From NCBI GenBank assembly GCA_014650415.1, contig BMUX01000002.1:124001-188000 (forward strand): a stretch of DNA of 64,000 bases, written 5' to 3'. Made by a program: the position numbers and the translations under genes. Position 1 is the first letter of the stretch. Each line of letters begins with the position of its first letter. The notes under the pieces were generated by a model that was not told the DNA's origin, ran no database searches, and saw only the letters and a program-made list of their open reading frames with translations. The DNA is from Streptomyces spiroverticillatus. GTDB lineage: Bacteria; Actinomycetota; Actinomycetes; Streptomycetales; Streptomycetaceae. Shown here in pieces: positions 33,928 to 43,612 of the stretch.

Positions 33928-35007
33928 CTACACCAGCCGGTACACCCGCCGCGCGTTCCCCGCCGCGATCATCCCGGCGACCCGTTCCGCGTCCGGCTTC
34001 GACCAGGCCCCCTCGGCGACCCACCCGCCGAGCACCCTGCCCAGCGCCTCCTGGAACAGCCGCGCACCCACCACGTGCAGTTCCGGCAGCCCGCGCGCCC
34101 CGCTGGAGAAGAGCACCTTCCCGAACGGCGCCAGCTCCAGCATCTCCGCGAGCACGGCCGCCGCCCCCGCACCCGTGTGCGACAGGGCAGGCCCCAGGTC
34201 CGCGTACACGTGCGGGAAGACGCCCGCCAGGTGCGCCGCGTGCCGGTGGTACGGGTAGTCGTGCAGCAGCACCAGATCGGTCCCGAGCCCCGCGCTCGCC
34301 GCCGCGAACTCCGTCAGCCGCTCCGGGTCCCCCGCCACGTGCAACTGGAGCGGCAGCCCGCAGCTGACCGCGTTCCACAGCAGATGCCGCAGGAGTACGG
34401 GGTCGGACAGCCGCCCTCCGGCCCGGCGTCCCGCCAGCCAGCGTCCGGCGGCGCCCCGCACCTCGCCCGGCCCCGGCGGGTGCGGCGCGAGGGCGAGCCC
34501 GTGCCGCACCCCCGCCACGGAGGTGAAGGCGACGGCGCTCCTGGTCGCGGCATGCATGGCCTCGCCCAGATTCGCGAGGAAGCCCTCGGCGGTGCCGGAC
34601 GTGTCGGCGATCTGCTCGGCCAGCAGTTCCAGCCGTACGATCTCGTGCGCCTCGGCGTCGCCCGTGACGGCCAGCTCCTGGGGGCAGGTGAGGTCTCCGG
34701 GGAGCCCGGTGTCGACCAGGTAGGCGGCGATGCCGGTGCCGCGCAGGAGCCGCCGCCCGGCCTCCAGGACGCCCAGTTCGCGGCGCCGGGCCAGATAGCG
34801 GGCGGGCGGACAGTGCGGCTCCAGACCCAGCAGGGGCGGGCACCAGCGGCGTACCGCGAAGCCCGTCTGGGTGTCGAAGAAGGTGGTGCCGGGGGCGGGC
34901 GGTGCGGGCGTGCGGCCCAGATGCGCCTCGAAGGTGCCGAGACCCAGCTCGGTGCGGAGCACGCCGTGGCAGTAGTGGTCCACCAGGGACGGCGGGGTGA
35001 CGAACAT
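33928..35007 (-). CDS. Amidohydrolase-family protein
   Basis: The 359-residue protein matches amidohydrolase family 2 (glutamine synthetase-linked/decarboxylase-like hydrolases). It has VDHYCHGVL at the N-terminus in place of the usual HxH, PLQLHVAGDPE (metal His) and LVLLHDYPYHRHAAHLAGVFPHVYADLGPALSH. FSSGARGLPEL replaces the SDxxG of relatives. The first metal site is thus altered and activity uncertain. ATG 35007 has GGGAG 6 bases upstream; longer readings in this frame overlap the next gene and are unsupported. Confidence 0.82.
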   Translation of the reverse strand: MFVTPPSLVDHYCHGVLRTELGLGTFEAHLGRTPAPPAPGTTFFDTQTGFAVRRWCPPLLGLEPHCPPARYLARRRELGVLEAGRRLLRGTGIAAYLVDTGLPGDLTCPQELAVTGDAEAHEIVRLELLAEQIADTSGTAEGFLANLGEAMHAATRSAVAFTSVAGVRHGLALAPHPPGPGEVRGAAGRWLAGRRAGGRLSDPVLLRHLLWNAVSCGLPLQLHVAGDPERLTEFAAASAGLGTDLVLLHDYPYHRHAAHLAGVFPHVYADLGPALSHTGAGAAAVLAEMLELAPFGKVLFSSGARGLPELHVVGARLFQEALGRVLGGWVAEGAWSKPDAERVAGMIAAGNARRVYRLV

Positions 35008-35065
35008 CGGGACTCCCTGTGGGTGGCGTGACGCGTGTGACGCTTCCACAGGGCCTAACGGGTGA

Positions 35066-35093
35066 GGCCCGCCCCGGGTATCGAGGGCGGGCC
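35066..35093 (-). terminator. Hairpin after the small conserved gene
   Basis: GGCCCGCCC (35066-35074) pairs with GGGCGGGCC (35085-35093), 18 bases after the stop at 35111 in the direction of transcription. Confidence 0.7.
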
Positions 35094-35110
35094 CGTTCGC
35101 TGAGCCTTGC

Positions 35111-35473
35111 CTACGCCTTGCGGGGCTGGGAGCCGCCGAGCTGAATGCCGCCCATCCGCTTCCACTCGTACGGGCCGGTCTCGACCTTCGCGGCGAACTC
35201 GCCGTCGAAGTCCTCGTGGACGGTGATCCCGGCCTTCTCGGTGGCCGCCTTCGCCACGTCGTAGGTGGGGGCCACCAGGTCGCCCCACGCGCCGTCGTCG
35301 CCGACCAGGACGATGCGGGTGCCGCGCTGCCCGATGTACGCGAGCTGGCCCTCGGCGCCGCCGTGCTGACCGGCGAAGGCGGTGATCTGCTTGGCCAGCT
35401 TCGCCGTCCTGCGCGCGGCCGACTTCTCGGCCGACGTCGACGTGGGCCGCTCTGCCTGCTTGGTGTCTGCCAT
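35111..35473 (-). CDS. Small conserved actinobacterial protein of unknown function
   Basis: The 120-residue protein starts with a charged Lys/Arg/Ala/Ser tail (1-35) and continues with an alpha/beta domain (IGQRGTRIVLVGDDGAWGDLVAPTYDVAKAATEKAG) and an acidic then basic end. No signal peptide or known catalytic motif is visible. ATG 35473 is preferred; longer frames start in non-coding-looking DNA. Function unknown. Confidence 0.75.
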   Translation of the reverse strand: MADTKQAERPTSTSAEKSAARRTAKLAKQITAFAGQHGGAEGQLAYIGQRGTRIVLVGDDGAWGDLVAPTYDVAKAATEKAGITVHEDFDGEFAAKVETGPYEWKRMGGIQLGGSQPRKA

Positions 35474-35507
35474 GAGCAGGATGCTACCGACGAGTAGCCG
35501 AACTGGC

Positions 35508-35549
35508 GACGGGCGGGACACGTGGCCTTGACCACGTGTCCCGCCCGTC
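35508..35549 (-). terminator. Perfect 18-bp stem terminator after ctaB
   Basis: Arms 35508-35525 and 35532-35549 are exactly complementary with a 6-base loop, 15 bases after the ctaB stop. Confidence 0.85.
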
Positions 35550-35563
35550 GGGAGCCGTACGGA

Positions 35564-36514
35564 TCAGAAGCGGATGAAGGGATCCACCGCGACCGCCACG
35601 AACAGCAGCGAGACGTAGGTGATGGACCAGTGGAACAGCCGCATCTCCTTCAGCTTCGCGCCCGTGATCTCGGCCTTGGCACGGGCCTGGAGGCCGTGCG
35701 CCTCCCACAGCCACCAGCCACCGGTGACCGCCGCGACGATCGTGTAGAACCAGCCCGTGTAACCCAGCGGCTGGAGCAGCAGGGAGACGGCCACCATCAC
35801 CCAGCTGTACGCCACGATCTGCTTGGCGACCGCCTTGTTGCCCTTGACCACCGGCAGCATCGGCACGCCGACGCGGGCGTAGTCGTCCTTGACCTTCATC
35901 GACAGCGGCCAGTAGTGCGGCGGCGTCCAGAAGAAGATGACCAGGAAGAGGATGACCGCGGCCCACGACATCGAGTTGGTGACCGAGGACCAGCCGATGA
36001 GGACCGGCAGGCAGCCGGCGATGCCGCCCCAGACGATGTTCTGCGCGGTGCGGCGCTTCAGGATCATCGTGTAGACGACGACGTAGAAGAGCAGCGCACC
36101 GAGCGACAGCGCGGCGGACAGCCAGTTGACCAGCAGCCCGAACCAGAGCGTGGAGATCACCGCGAGCGAGATGCCGAAGACCAGGCACTCGCGCGGGCTG
36201 ACCATCCCGGTGACCAGCGGACGCTGCGACGTGCGGTCCATCAGCGCGTCGATGTCGCGGTCGATGTACATGTTGAGCGCGTTCGCGCCACCGGCGGAGA
36301 GATATCCGCCGAGGCAGGTGGCCAGCACCAGCCAAAGGTCCGGGACACCCTGCTCCGCCAGGAACATCACCGGGACGGTGGTGATCAGCAGGAGCTCGAT
36401 GATCCTCGGCTTGGTCAGTGCAACAAACGCCTTGACCCGGGCTCCGAACGGCCGATGGCCCCCCGGGCTGGGAGTCGAAGCGACCCCTGCGGGTCGGGAC
36501 TCGACGGCCGTCAC
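35564..36514 (-). CDS. ctaB: Protoheme IX farnesyltransferase (heme O synthase)
   Basis: The 316-residue UbiA-family membrane protein has the prenyl-diphosphate/Mg motifs NMYIDRDID (first Asp-rich) and [13 protein letters not shown] (second). The start [16 protein letters not shown] is typical, and about nine membrane segments are predicted. It farnesylates heme B to heme O; the next step (ctaA) is encoded nearby. GTG 36514 has GGGG 5 bases upstream. It is divergent from tkt across 370 bases. Confidence 0.95.
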   Translation of the reverse strand: MTAVESRPAGVASTPSPGGHRPFGARVKAFVALTKPRIIELLLITTVPVMFLAEQGVPDLWLVLATCLGGYLSAGGANALNMYIDRDIDALMDRTSQRPLVTGMVSPRECLVFGISLAVISTLWFGLLVNWLSAALSLGALLFYVVVYTMILKRRTAQNIVWGGIAGCLPVLIGWSSVTNSMSWAAVILFLVIFFWTPPHYWPLSMKVKDDYARVGVPMLPVVKGNKAVAKQIVAYSWVMVAVSLLLQPLGYTGWFYTIVAAVTGGWWLWEAHGLQARAKAEITGAKLKEMRLFHWSITYVSLLFVAVAVDPFIRF

Positions 36515-36883
36515 GCACACCCCTGACAGAGAAATCCTGAAGCAAGCTCCGGGCGTGAAGGCCCGGTAAAGACTTGCGCGTACCACGCCACTCTAGACGT
36601 TGCCCATACGTCGCCCTTCGCCGGGGTGGGGTCGTGTTGGGCCGACCGTGAACAACCCGCGGGACGAGGCACCCGAGGAGTAGTGTCCGGATGTATACGG
36701 AAATGCGTTCGCCGAGAGGCGAACCCCCTCGGAGACGCGCACTCTGGACTGTGACGCCTTGCCATTCCACCGGCGTGGACTCGAAATTTTGCGCGTTCTT
36801 CCGAGGGTAGGCTCGACAGCGCCCCGGTGCGGCGAACAGACACCGGGTCACTAAAACATTGTGGAGAGGAGCCCTGACCCAGG
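36515..36883. other. Intergenic region between ctaB and tkt
   Basis: No gene seen. It must hold the promoters of both. GTTCGCC/GGCGAAC (36707-36724) form a 7-bp hairpin with a GAGA loop. TAGGCT at 36808-36813 is a plausible -10 for tkt but I find no paired -35. GAGAGGAG at 36863-36870 lies 13 bases before the tkt start. Confidence 0.5.
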
Positions 36884-38974
36884 GTGAGCACCAAGCCGAC
36901 CACCACAGATGACCTTGAGTGGACCGAATTGGACCAGCGGGCCGTAGACACGGCTCGCGTCCTGGCCGCGGACGCCGTACAGAAGGTCGGCAACGGCCAT
37001 CCGGGTACGGCGATGAGCCTGGCTCCGGCCGCGTACACCCTCTTCCAGAAGGTGATGCGGCACGACCCGGCGGACGCCGACTGGACCGGCCGCGACCGCT
37101 TCGTGCTTTCCGCGGGCCACTCGTCCCTCACGCTCTACACCCAGCTCTACCTGGCCGGGTTCGGCCTGGAACTGGACGACCTGAAGTCGTTCCGCACCTG
37201 GGGGTCCAAGACGCCCGGTCACCCGGAGTACGGGCACACGGTCGGCGTCGAGACCACGACCGGTCCGCTCGGGCAGGGCGTCGCGAACGCGGTGGGCATG
37301 GCGATGGCCGCCCGCTACGAGCGCGGTCTGTTCGACCCCGAGGCCCCGGTCGGCGAGTCACCGTTCGACCACTTCATCTACGCGATCGCCGGCGACGGCT
37401 GCCTCCAGGAGGGCATCTCCGCCGAGGCGTCCTCGATGGCCGGTCACCAGAAGCTCGGCAACCTCGTGCTCCTGTGGGACGACAACCACATCTCGATCGA
37501 GGGCGACACCGAGACCGCGATCTCCGAGGACACGCTGAAGCGGTACGAGGCGTACGGCTGGCACGTCCAGCGCGTCGCGCCGAAGCCGGACGGCGACCTG
37601 GACCCCGAGGCGCTCTACAACGCGATCCAGGCGGCCAAGGCCGTCACGGACAAGCCCTCCTTCATCGCGATGCGCTCGATCATCGCCTGGCCCGCGCCGA
37701 ACGCGCAGGGCACCGAGGCCTCGCACGGCTCGGCGCTCGGCGACGACGAGGTCGCGGCCACCAAGCGCGTGCTCGGCTTCGACCCGGAGCAGACCTTCGA
37801 GGTCTCCGACGCGGTCATCGCCCACACCCGCAAGGCCCTGGACCGGGGTGCGGAGGCGAAGGCCGAGTGGGAGAAGGGCTTCGCCGCCTGGCGCACCGCC
37901 AACCCGGAGCGCGCGGCCGAGTTCGACCGCATCAACGCGGGCGAGCTGCCCACGGGCTGGGAGGAGAAGCTCCCCGTCTTCGAGACCGGCAAGGGCGTCG
38001 CCACCCGTGCGGCCTCCGGCAAGGTCCTGCAGGCGCTGGGCGCGGTCATCCCCGAGCTGTGGGGCGGCTCGGCCGACCTCGCGGGCTCCAACAACACGAC
38101 GATCGACAAGACCTCGTCGTTCCTCCCCGAGGGCAACCCCCTCCCGGAGGCGAGCCCGTACGGCCGCACCGTGCACTTCGGCATCCGCGAGCACTCGATG
38201 GCCGCCGAGATGAACGGCATCGCGCTGCACGGCAACACCCGTATCTACGGCGGCACCTTCCTGGTGTTCTCCGACTACATGCGCAACGCGGTGCGTCTGT
38301 CCGCGCTGATGCACCTGCCGGTCACGTACGTGTGGACGCACGACTCGGTCGGCCTCGGCGAGGACGGCCCCACCCACCAGCCGGTCGAGCACATCGCCTC
38401 GCTGCGCGCCATCCCGGGCCTGAACGTGGTCCGCCCGGCGGACGCCAACGAGACGGCCATCGCCTGGCGCGAGATCCTCAAGCGGTACACGAAGGTCTTC
38501 GGCAAGGGCGCCCCGCACGGTCTGGTGCTGACCCGTCAGGGCGTGCCGACGTACGAGGCCAACCAGGACGCCGCCCGTGGTGGGTATGTGCTGTTCGAGG
38601 CAGAGGGCGGCGACGCCCAGGTGGTCCTGATCGGTACCGGCTCCGAGGTCCAGCTCGCCGTCGAGGCGCGCGAGGCGCTCCAGGCCGAGGGCATTCCGAC
38701 GCGTGTCGTGTCGATGCCGTCGGTGGAGTGGTTCGAGGAGCAGGACCAGGCCTACCGGGACAGCGTCCTTCCCCCGTCGGTCACGGCGCGTGTGGCGGTC
38801 GAGGCCGGTATCGGTCTCACCTGGCACAAGTACGTCGGTGACGCGGGCCGGATCGTCTCGCTGGAGCACTTCGGTGCCTCGGCCGACGGCAAGGTCCTCT
38901 TCAAGGAGTTCGGCTTCACCGGCGAGGCCGTCGCCGCCGCCGCCCGGGAATCTCTCGACGCCGCCCAGCGCTGA
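36884..38974 (+). CDS. tkt: Transketolase
   Basis: The 696-residue TPP enzyme moves two-carbon units in the pentose phosphate pathway. Seen are the N-terminal pyrophosphate domain ([37 protein letters not shown] and the Mg loop), the pyrimidine domain ([33 protein letters not shown]) and the C-terminal domain ([12 protein letters not shown]). GTG 36884 is the family start. It opens the plus-strand operon tkt-tal-zwf-opcA-pgl. Confidence 0.96.
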   Translation: MSTKPTTTDDLEWTELDQRAVDTARVLAADAVQKVGNGHPGTAMSLAPAAYTLFQKVMRHDPADADWTGRDRFVLSAGHSSLTLYTQLYLAGFGLELDDLKSFRTWGSKTPGHPEYGHTVGVETTTGPLGQGVANAVGMAMAARYERGLFDPEAPVGESPFDHFIYAIAGDGCLQEGISAEASSMAGHQKLGNLVLLWDDNHISIEGDTETAISEDTLKRYEAYGWHVQRVAPKPDGDLDPEALYNAIQAAKAVTDKPSFIAMRSIIAWPAPNAQGTEASHGSALGDDEVAATKRVLGFDPEQTFEVSDAVIAHTRKALDRGAEAKAEWEKGFAAWRTANPERAAEFDRINAGELPTGWEEKLPVFETGKGVATRAASGKVLQALGAVIPELWGGSADLAGSNNTTIDKTSSFLPEGNPLPEASPYGRTVHFGIREHSMAAEMNGIALHGNTRIYGGTFLVFSDYMRNAVRLSALMHLPVTYVWTHDSVGLGEDGPTHQPVEHIASLRAIPGLNVVRPADANETAIAWREILKRYTKVFGKGAPHGLVLTRQGVPTYEANQDAARGGYVLFEAEGGDAQVVLIGTGSEVQLAVEAREALQAEGIPTRVVSMPSVEWFEEQDQAYRDSVLPPSVTARVAVEAGIGLTWHKYVGDAGRIVSLEHFGASADGKVLFKEFGFTGEAVAAAARESLDAAQR

Positions 38975-39008
38975 CGCTCGTATACACGATCTAGGAGATG
39001 CATTTCTC

Positions 39009-40127
39009 ATGACAGACGCACTCAAGCGCCTCTCCGACGAGGGCGTTGCGATCTGGCTCGACGACCTGTCGCGCAAGCGGATCACCTCCGGCAACCTCGC
39101 CGAGCTGATCGACCAGCAGCACGTCGTGGGCGTGACCACCAACCCGTCGATCTTCCAGAAGGCGATCTCCTCCGGCGACGGCTACGAGGGCCAGCTCAGC
39201 GACCTCGCGGCCCGCAAGGTGACCGTCGAGGAAGCCATCCGGATGATCACGACGGCGGACGTCCGTGACGCCGCCGACATCCTGCGCCCCGTCTTCGACG
39301 CGACGCAGGGCCAGGACGGCCGGGTCTCCATCGAGGTCGACCCGCGCCTGGCGCACGACACCGCGGCGACCATCGCCGAGGCCAAGCAGCTCGCCTGGCT
39401 GGTGGACCGCCCCAACACGCTCATCAAGATCCCGGCGACGAAGGCCGGTCTGCCGGCGATCACCGAGGTCATCGGCAAGGGCATCAGCGTCAACGTCACG
39501 CTGATCTTCTCGCTGGAGCGCTACCGCGAGGTCATGGACGCCTACCTGGCGGGCCTGGAGAAGGCGAAGGCCGCCGGCCTGGACCTCTCCAAGATCCACT
39601 CGGTGGCCTCCTTCTTCGTGTCCCGCGTGGACACCGAGATCGACAAGCGCCTCGACGGCCTGGGCACGGACGAGGCCAAGGCCCTCAAGGGCAAGGCCGC
39701 GCTCGCCAACGCCCGCCTCGCCTACCAGGCGTACGAGGAGGTCTTCTCCTCCGACCGCTGGGCCGCGCTGGACAAGGCGCAGGGCAACAAGCAGCGTCCG
39801 CTGTGGGCCTCGACCGGCGTCAAGGACCCGGCCTACAAGGACACTCTGTACGTGGACGACCTCGTCGCCCCGGGCACGGTGAACACCATGCCGGAGGCGA
39901 CCCTGGAGGCCACCGCCGACCACGGGCAGATCACCGGCAACACCATCGCGGGCACGTACGAGCAGGCCCGCGCCGAGCTCGACGCCGTCGAGAAGCTGGG
40001 GATCAAGTACGACGACGTCGTGGAGCTGCTGGAGACCGAGGGCGTCTCCAAGTTCGAGGACGCCTGGAACGACCTGCTCAAGTCGACCGAGGCCGAGCTC
40101 AAGCGCCTCGCTCCTTCGGAGGGCTGA
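39009..40127 (+). CDS. tal: Transaldolase
   Basis: The 372-residue protein is the long actinobacterial transaldolase. [12 protein letters not shown] and the Schiff-base Lys140 in [10 protein letters not shown] identify it, with [19 protein letters not shown] and the late [17 protein letters not shown]. It interconverts sedoheptulose-7-P and glyceraldehyde-3-P with erythrose-4-P and fructose-6-P. AGGAG lies about 10 bases before ATG 39009. It follows tkt by 34 bases and is followed by zwf after 4 bases. Confidence 0.96.
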   Translation: MTDALKRLSDEGVAIWLDDLSRKRITSGNLAELIDQQHVVGVTTNPSIFQKAISSGDGYEGQLSDLAARKVTVEEAIRMITTADVRDAADILRPVFDATQGQDGRVSIEVDPRLAHDTAATIAEAKQLAWLVDRPNTLIKIPATKAGLPAITEVIGKGISVNVTLIFSLERYREVMDAYLAGLEKAKAAGLDLSKIHSVASFFVSRVDTEIDKRLDGLGTDEAKALKGKAALANARLAYQAYEEVFSSDRWAALDKAQGNKQRPLWASTGVKDPAYKDTLYVDDLVAPGTVNTMPEATLEATADHGQITGNTIAGTYEQARAELDAVEKLGIKYDDVVELLETEGVSKFEDAWNDLLKSTEAELKRLAPSEG

Positions 40128-40131
40128 CCAC

Positions 40132-41655
40132 TTGTCCAGCAGCAATCCGCTGCGTGACGCACAGGATCGACGGCTCCCGCGCATCGCGGGGCCGTCGGGC
40201 CTGGTCATTTTCGGCGTCACGGGCGATTTGTCCCGTAAAAAGTTGATGCCTGCCGTCTACGACCTGGCCAATCGCGGCCTGCTGCCGCCGGGCTTCTCCC
40301 TCGTCGGCTTCGCCCGCCGCGACTGGGCCAGCGAGGACTTCGCGCAGGTCGTGCACGACGCCGTCAAGGAGCACGCGCGCACGGAGTTCCGCGAGGAGGT
40401 CTGGCAGCAGCTGATCCAGGGCATGCGCTTCGTCCAGGGCGACTTCGACGACGACAAGGCGTTCGAGACGCTGAAGGCGACGATCCAGGAGCTCGACAAG
40501 GCGCAGGGCACGGGCGGCAACTTCGCCTTCTACCTCTCGGTGCCCCCGAAGTTCTTCCCGCAGGTCGTCCAGCAGCTGAAGAAGCACGGGCTGGCCGAGC
40601 AGAAGGAGAACTCCTGGCGGCGCGCGGTCATCGAGAAGCCCTTCGGCCACGACCTGGACTCCGCGCAGGAGCTCAACCGGATCGTGCACGAGGTCTTCCC
40701 GCCGAACGAGGTCTTCCGCATCGACCACTACCTGGGGAAGGAGACGGTGCAGAACATCCTGGCGCTGCGTTTCGCCAACCAGATGTTCGAGCCGATCTGG
40801 AACCGGTCGTACGTGGACCACGTGCAGATCACCATGGCCGAGGACATCGGCATCGGCGGCCGGGCCGGGTACTACGACGGCATCGGCGCGGCCCGCGACG
40901 TCATCCAGAACCACCTCCTCCAGCTGCTGGCCCTGACCGCGATGGAGGAGCCCGCCTCCTTCGACGCGGACGCGCTGGTCGCGGAGAAGTCCAAGGTCCT
41001 GGGCGCGGTCAAGATCCCCAAGGATCTGGGCCGGGACACCGTGCGCGGCCAGTACGCGGCGGGGTGGCAGGGCGGCGCGAAGGCCGTCGGCTACCTCCAG
41101 GAGGACGGCATCGACCCCAAGTCGAAGACCGACACCTACGCCGCCGTGAAGCTGGAGATCGACAACCGCCGCTGGGCGGGCGTCCCCTTCTACCTCCGCA
41201 CCGGCAAGCGCCTCGGCCGCCGGGTCACGGAGATCGCGGTCGTCTTCCAGCGCGCCCCGCACTCCCCCTTCGACCACACCGCCACCGAGGAGCTCGGCCA
41301 GAACGCGATCGTCATCCGCGTCCAGCCGGACGAGGGCGTCACCGTGCGCTTCGGCTCCAAGGTGCCGGGCACCTCGATGGAGATCCGGGACGTGTCGATG
41401 GACTTCGCGTACGGCGAGTCCTTCACGGAGTCCAGCCCCGAGGCGTACGAACGCCTCATTCTGGACGTGCTCCTGGGCGACGCCAACCTGTTCCCGCGCC
41501 TGGAGGAGGTCGAGCAGTCCTGGCGGATCCTCGACCCGATCGAGCAGTACTGGGACACCCACGGCAAGCCCGCGCAGTACGCGTCCGGCACCTGGGGCCC
41601 GGTCGAGGCGGACGAAATGCTTGCACGAGACGGACGGAGCTGGCGCCGGCCATGA
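40132..41655 (+). CDS. zwf: Glucose-6-phosphate 1-dehydrogenase
   Basis: The 507-residue enzyme begins with the nucleotide-binding fingerprint GVTGDLSRKK (28-37) and has the active-site motif RIDHYLGKE with His199. It oxidises glucose-6-P to the lactone, making NADPH. The start is TTG 40132, supported by GGAGG 9 bases upstream and the N-terminal length. It overlaps opcA by four bases (ATGA). Confidence 0.96.
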   Translation: MSSSNPLRDAQDRRLPRIAGPSGLVIFGVTGDLSRKKLMPAVYDLANRGLLPPGFSLVGFARRDWASEDFAQVVHDAVKEHARTEFREEVWQQLIQGMRFVQGDFDDDKAFETLKATIQELDKAQGTGGNFAFYLSVPPKFFPQVVQQLKKHGLAEQKENSWRRAVIEKPFGHDLDSAQELNRIVHEVFPPNEVFRIDHYLGKETVQNILALRFANQMFEPIWNRSYVDHVQITMAEDIGIGGRAGYYDGIGAARDVIQNHLLQLLALTAMEEPASFDADALVAEKSKVLGAVKIPKDLGRDTVRGQYAAGWQGGAKAVGYLQEDGIDPKSKTDTYAAVKLEIDNRRWAGVPFYLRTGKRLGRRVTEIAVVFQRAPHSPFDHTATEELGQNAIVIRVQPDEGVTVRFGSKVPGTSMEIRDVSMDFAYGESFTESSPEAYERLILDVLLGDANLFPRLEEVEQSWRILDPIEQYWDTHGKPAQYASGTWGPVEADEMLARDGRSWRRP

Positions 41656-42692
41656 GGATCGACCTGACGGACACCACGTCCAGCAAGATCAACAAGGCAC
41701 TCGTGCAGGGACGGCGGGCCATAGGAACCCCCGCCGTCGGCATGGTGCTGACCCTCGTCATCGTCACCGACGAGGAGAACGCGTACGACGCCCTCAAGGC
41801 GGCGAACGAGGCCTCCCGCGAGCACCCCTCGCGCACCCTGGTCGTCGTCAAGCGGTTCTCGCGCTCGCCGCGCGACCGTTCGAAGGCGCGCCTGGACGCG
41901 GAGGTACGGCTCGGCGCCGACGCGGGCACCGGTGAAACGGTTGTGCTGCGGCTGTACGGCGAGGTCATCAACCACGCCCAGTCGGTCGTGCTGCCCCTGT
42001 TGCTGCCCGACGCGCCCACGGTCGTCTGGTGGCCGGTGAACGGTCCCGTGGACCCGGCCAAGGACCCCCTCGGTGCCCTCGGTCAGCGCCGCGTGACCGA
42101 CACGTACGCCGCCGAGCAGCCGATCCACGAGCTGACGGCACGCAGCGAGAACTACACGCCGGGCGACACGGACCTGTCCTGGGCCCGCATCACCCCGTGG
42201 CGCTCGATGCTGGCCGCCGCGCTCGACCAGCTCCCCACCAAGGTCACCTCGGTCGAGGTGGAGGGCGAGGAGTTCAACCCGAGCTGCGAGCTGCTGGCCA
42301 TGTGGCTGGCGGACCGCCTCTCGGTGCCGGTCAAGCGCACGCTCTCCGCCGGTCCCGGTCTCACGGCCGTACGGATGGAGACGGCGGACGGCCCGATCGT
42401 CCTCGACCGCGCCGACGGCTCGCTGGCCACGCTGTGCATGAACGGCCAGCCGGACCGCGCGGTGGCCCTCAAGCGCCGCGAGACCTCGGAACTGCTCGCC
42501 GAGGAACTGCGCCGCCTGGACCCGGACGACACCTACGCCTCGGCGCTGAAGTTCGGCGTGGACCGGCTGGGTGCGGTCGTGGAGAAGGCGGAGGCGGAGG
42601 CTTCCAAGACGGGCGAGGACGCTGCGGCTTCCGAGACCAAGCCCGCTCCGGCGAAGAAGGCCGCTCCCGCCAAGAAGGCGGCCGCCAAGTGA
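41652..42692 (+). CDS. opcA: G6PDH assembly protein OpcA
   Basis: The 346-residue protein matches OpcA (MRIDLTDTTSSKINKAL, VVLPLLLPDAPTVVWWPVNGP, ARITPWRSMLAAALDQLP). It is needed for assembly or activation of glucose-6-phosphate dehydrogenase in actinobacteria and cyanobacteria. The last 35 residues form a Lys/Ala/Pro tail (KPAPAKKAAPAKKAAAK) that is not part of the family core. ATG is coupled to zwf, and the stop overlaps the pgl start. Confidence 0.94.
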   Translation: MRIDLTDTTSSKINKALVQGRRAIGTPAVGMVLTLVIVTDEENAYDALKAANEASREHPSRTLVVVKRFSRSPRDRSKARLDAEVRLGADAGTGETVVLRLYGEVINHAQSVVLPLLLPDAPTVVWWPVNGPVDPAKDPLGALGQRRVTDTYAAEQPIHELTARSENYTPGDTDLSWARITPWRSMLAAALDQLPTKVTSVEVEGEEFNPSCELLAMWLADRLSVPVKRTLSAGPGLTAVRMETADGPIVLDRADGSLATLCMNGQPDRAVALKRRETSELLAEELRRLDPDDTYASALKFGVDRLGAVVEKAEAEASKTGEDAAASETKPAPAKKAAPAKKAAAK

Positions 42693-43474
42693 TGAGCAGC
42701 TCGCCGCAGTTGGTGGTGCACCGGGACAAGGAGCTGATGGCTCAGGCCGCGGCGGCCCGCCTCATCACGAAGATCGTCGACGCGCAGGCCGCCCGCGGCT
42801 CCGCGTCGGTGGTCCTCACCGGCGGCCGCAACGGCAACGGCCTCCTGGCGGCGCTGGCCTCCTCCCCGGCCCGGGACGCGATCGACTGGTCGCGCCTGGA
42901 CCTGTGGTGGGGCGACGAGCGGTACGTCCCGGCCGACGACCCGGAGCGCAACTACACGCAGGCCCGCGAGGCCCTGCTGGACGCGGTCCCGCTGGACCCG
43001 GCACGGGTGCACGCGATGCCGGCCTCCGACGCGGGCTTCGAGGACGCGGACTCGGCGGCGGAGGCCTACGCGGCCGAGCTGGCGGCGGCCGCGCGCCCCG
43101 AGGACCACGGCAAGGTGCCCACTTTCGACGTCCTCATGCTGGGCGTCGGCCCGGACACGCACGTCGCGTCGCTCTTCCCGGAGCACCCGGCGGTGCGCGA
43201 GACCGAGCGGACGGTGGTCGGCGTCCACGGCGCCCCCAAGCCCCCGCCCACCCGCATCTCGCTCACCCTCCCGGCGATCCGGGCGGCCCGCGAGGTGTGG
43301 CTGCTCGCGGCGGGCGAGGACAAGGCGAAGGCGGCGGCAATCGCCCTCTCGGGCCCCGGCGAGATCCAGGCCCCGGCCTCGGGCGCCTACGGGCGTGCCC
43401 GCACGCTCTGGCTCCTGGACAAGGCTGCGGCCTCGGAACTCCCGAGGTCCCTCTATCCCCCGGCGTCGGCCTGA
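42692..43474 (+). CDS. pgl: 6-phosphogluconolactonase
   Basis: The 260-residue protein is the DevB/NagB-like lactonase. WWGDERYVPADDPERN and LGVGPDTHVASLFPEHPAV are the defining motifs. The phosphate loop reads LTGGRNGNG rather than the common GGxTP, which is usual for Streptomyces relatives in my recollection. ATG 42692 shares one base with the opcA stop; GTG 42689 is adjacent. It completes the oxidative branch with zwf. A large hairpin follows. Confidence 0.93.
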   Translation: MSSSPQLVVHRDKELMAQAAAARLITKIVDAQAARGSASVVLTGGRNGNGLLAALASSPARDAIDWSRLDLWWGDERYVPADDPERNYTQAREALLDAVPLDPARVHAMPASDAGFEDADSAAEAYAAELAAAARPEDHGKVPTFDVLMLGVGPDTHVASLFPEHPAVRETERTVVGVHGAPKPPPTRISLTLPAIRAAREVWLLAAGEDKAKAAAIALSGPGEIQAPASGAYGRARTLWLLDKAAASELPRSLYPPASA

Positions 43475-43487
43475 CCTTCGCCCCGGA

Positions 43488-43543
43488 ACGCACCGCGGCC
43501 CGGCACTTCCCCTCACAAGGGGGACGGCCGGGCCGCGGTGCGT
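43488..43543. terminator. Terminator after the pentose phosphate operon
   Basis: A 17-bp GC-rich stem (43488-43504 with 43527-43543) closes over a loop of about 22 bases, between convergent pgl and the PH-domain gene. Confidence 0.75.
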
Positions 43544-43547
43544 CGCG

Positions 43548-43612
43548 GGTCCTCAACGGGGTGCTGGTCCTGCGAGGTGCGGTCCTACGGGGTGCTGGTC
43601 CTACGGGGTGCC
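43548..43612. repeat. Four 15-18 bp tandem repeats at the 3' end of the PH-domain gene
   Basis: Units begin GGTCCT(A/G)CG(G/A)GGTGC at 43548, 43566, 43581 and 43597. The last contains the stop codon at 43601-43603 of the minus-strand gene. Confidence 0.75.

Noticed and set aside
33928..35535. A 535-residue amidohydrolase extending over the small conserved gene
   Set aside because: The extra N-terminal part is out-of-frame shadow of the 120-residue gene; ATG 35007 has a good ribosome site.
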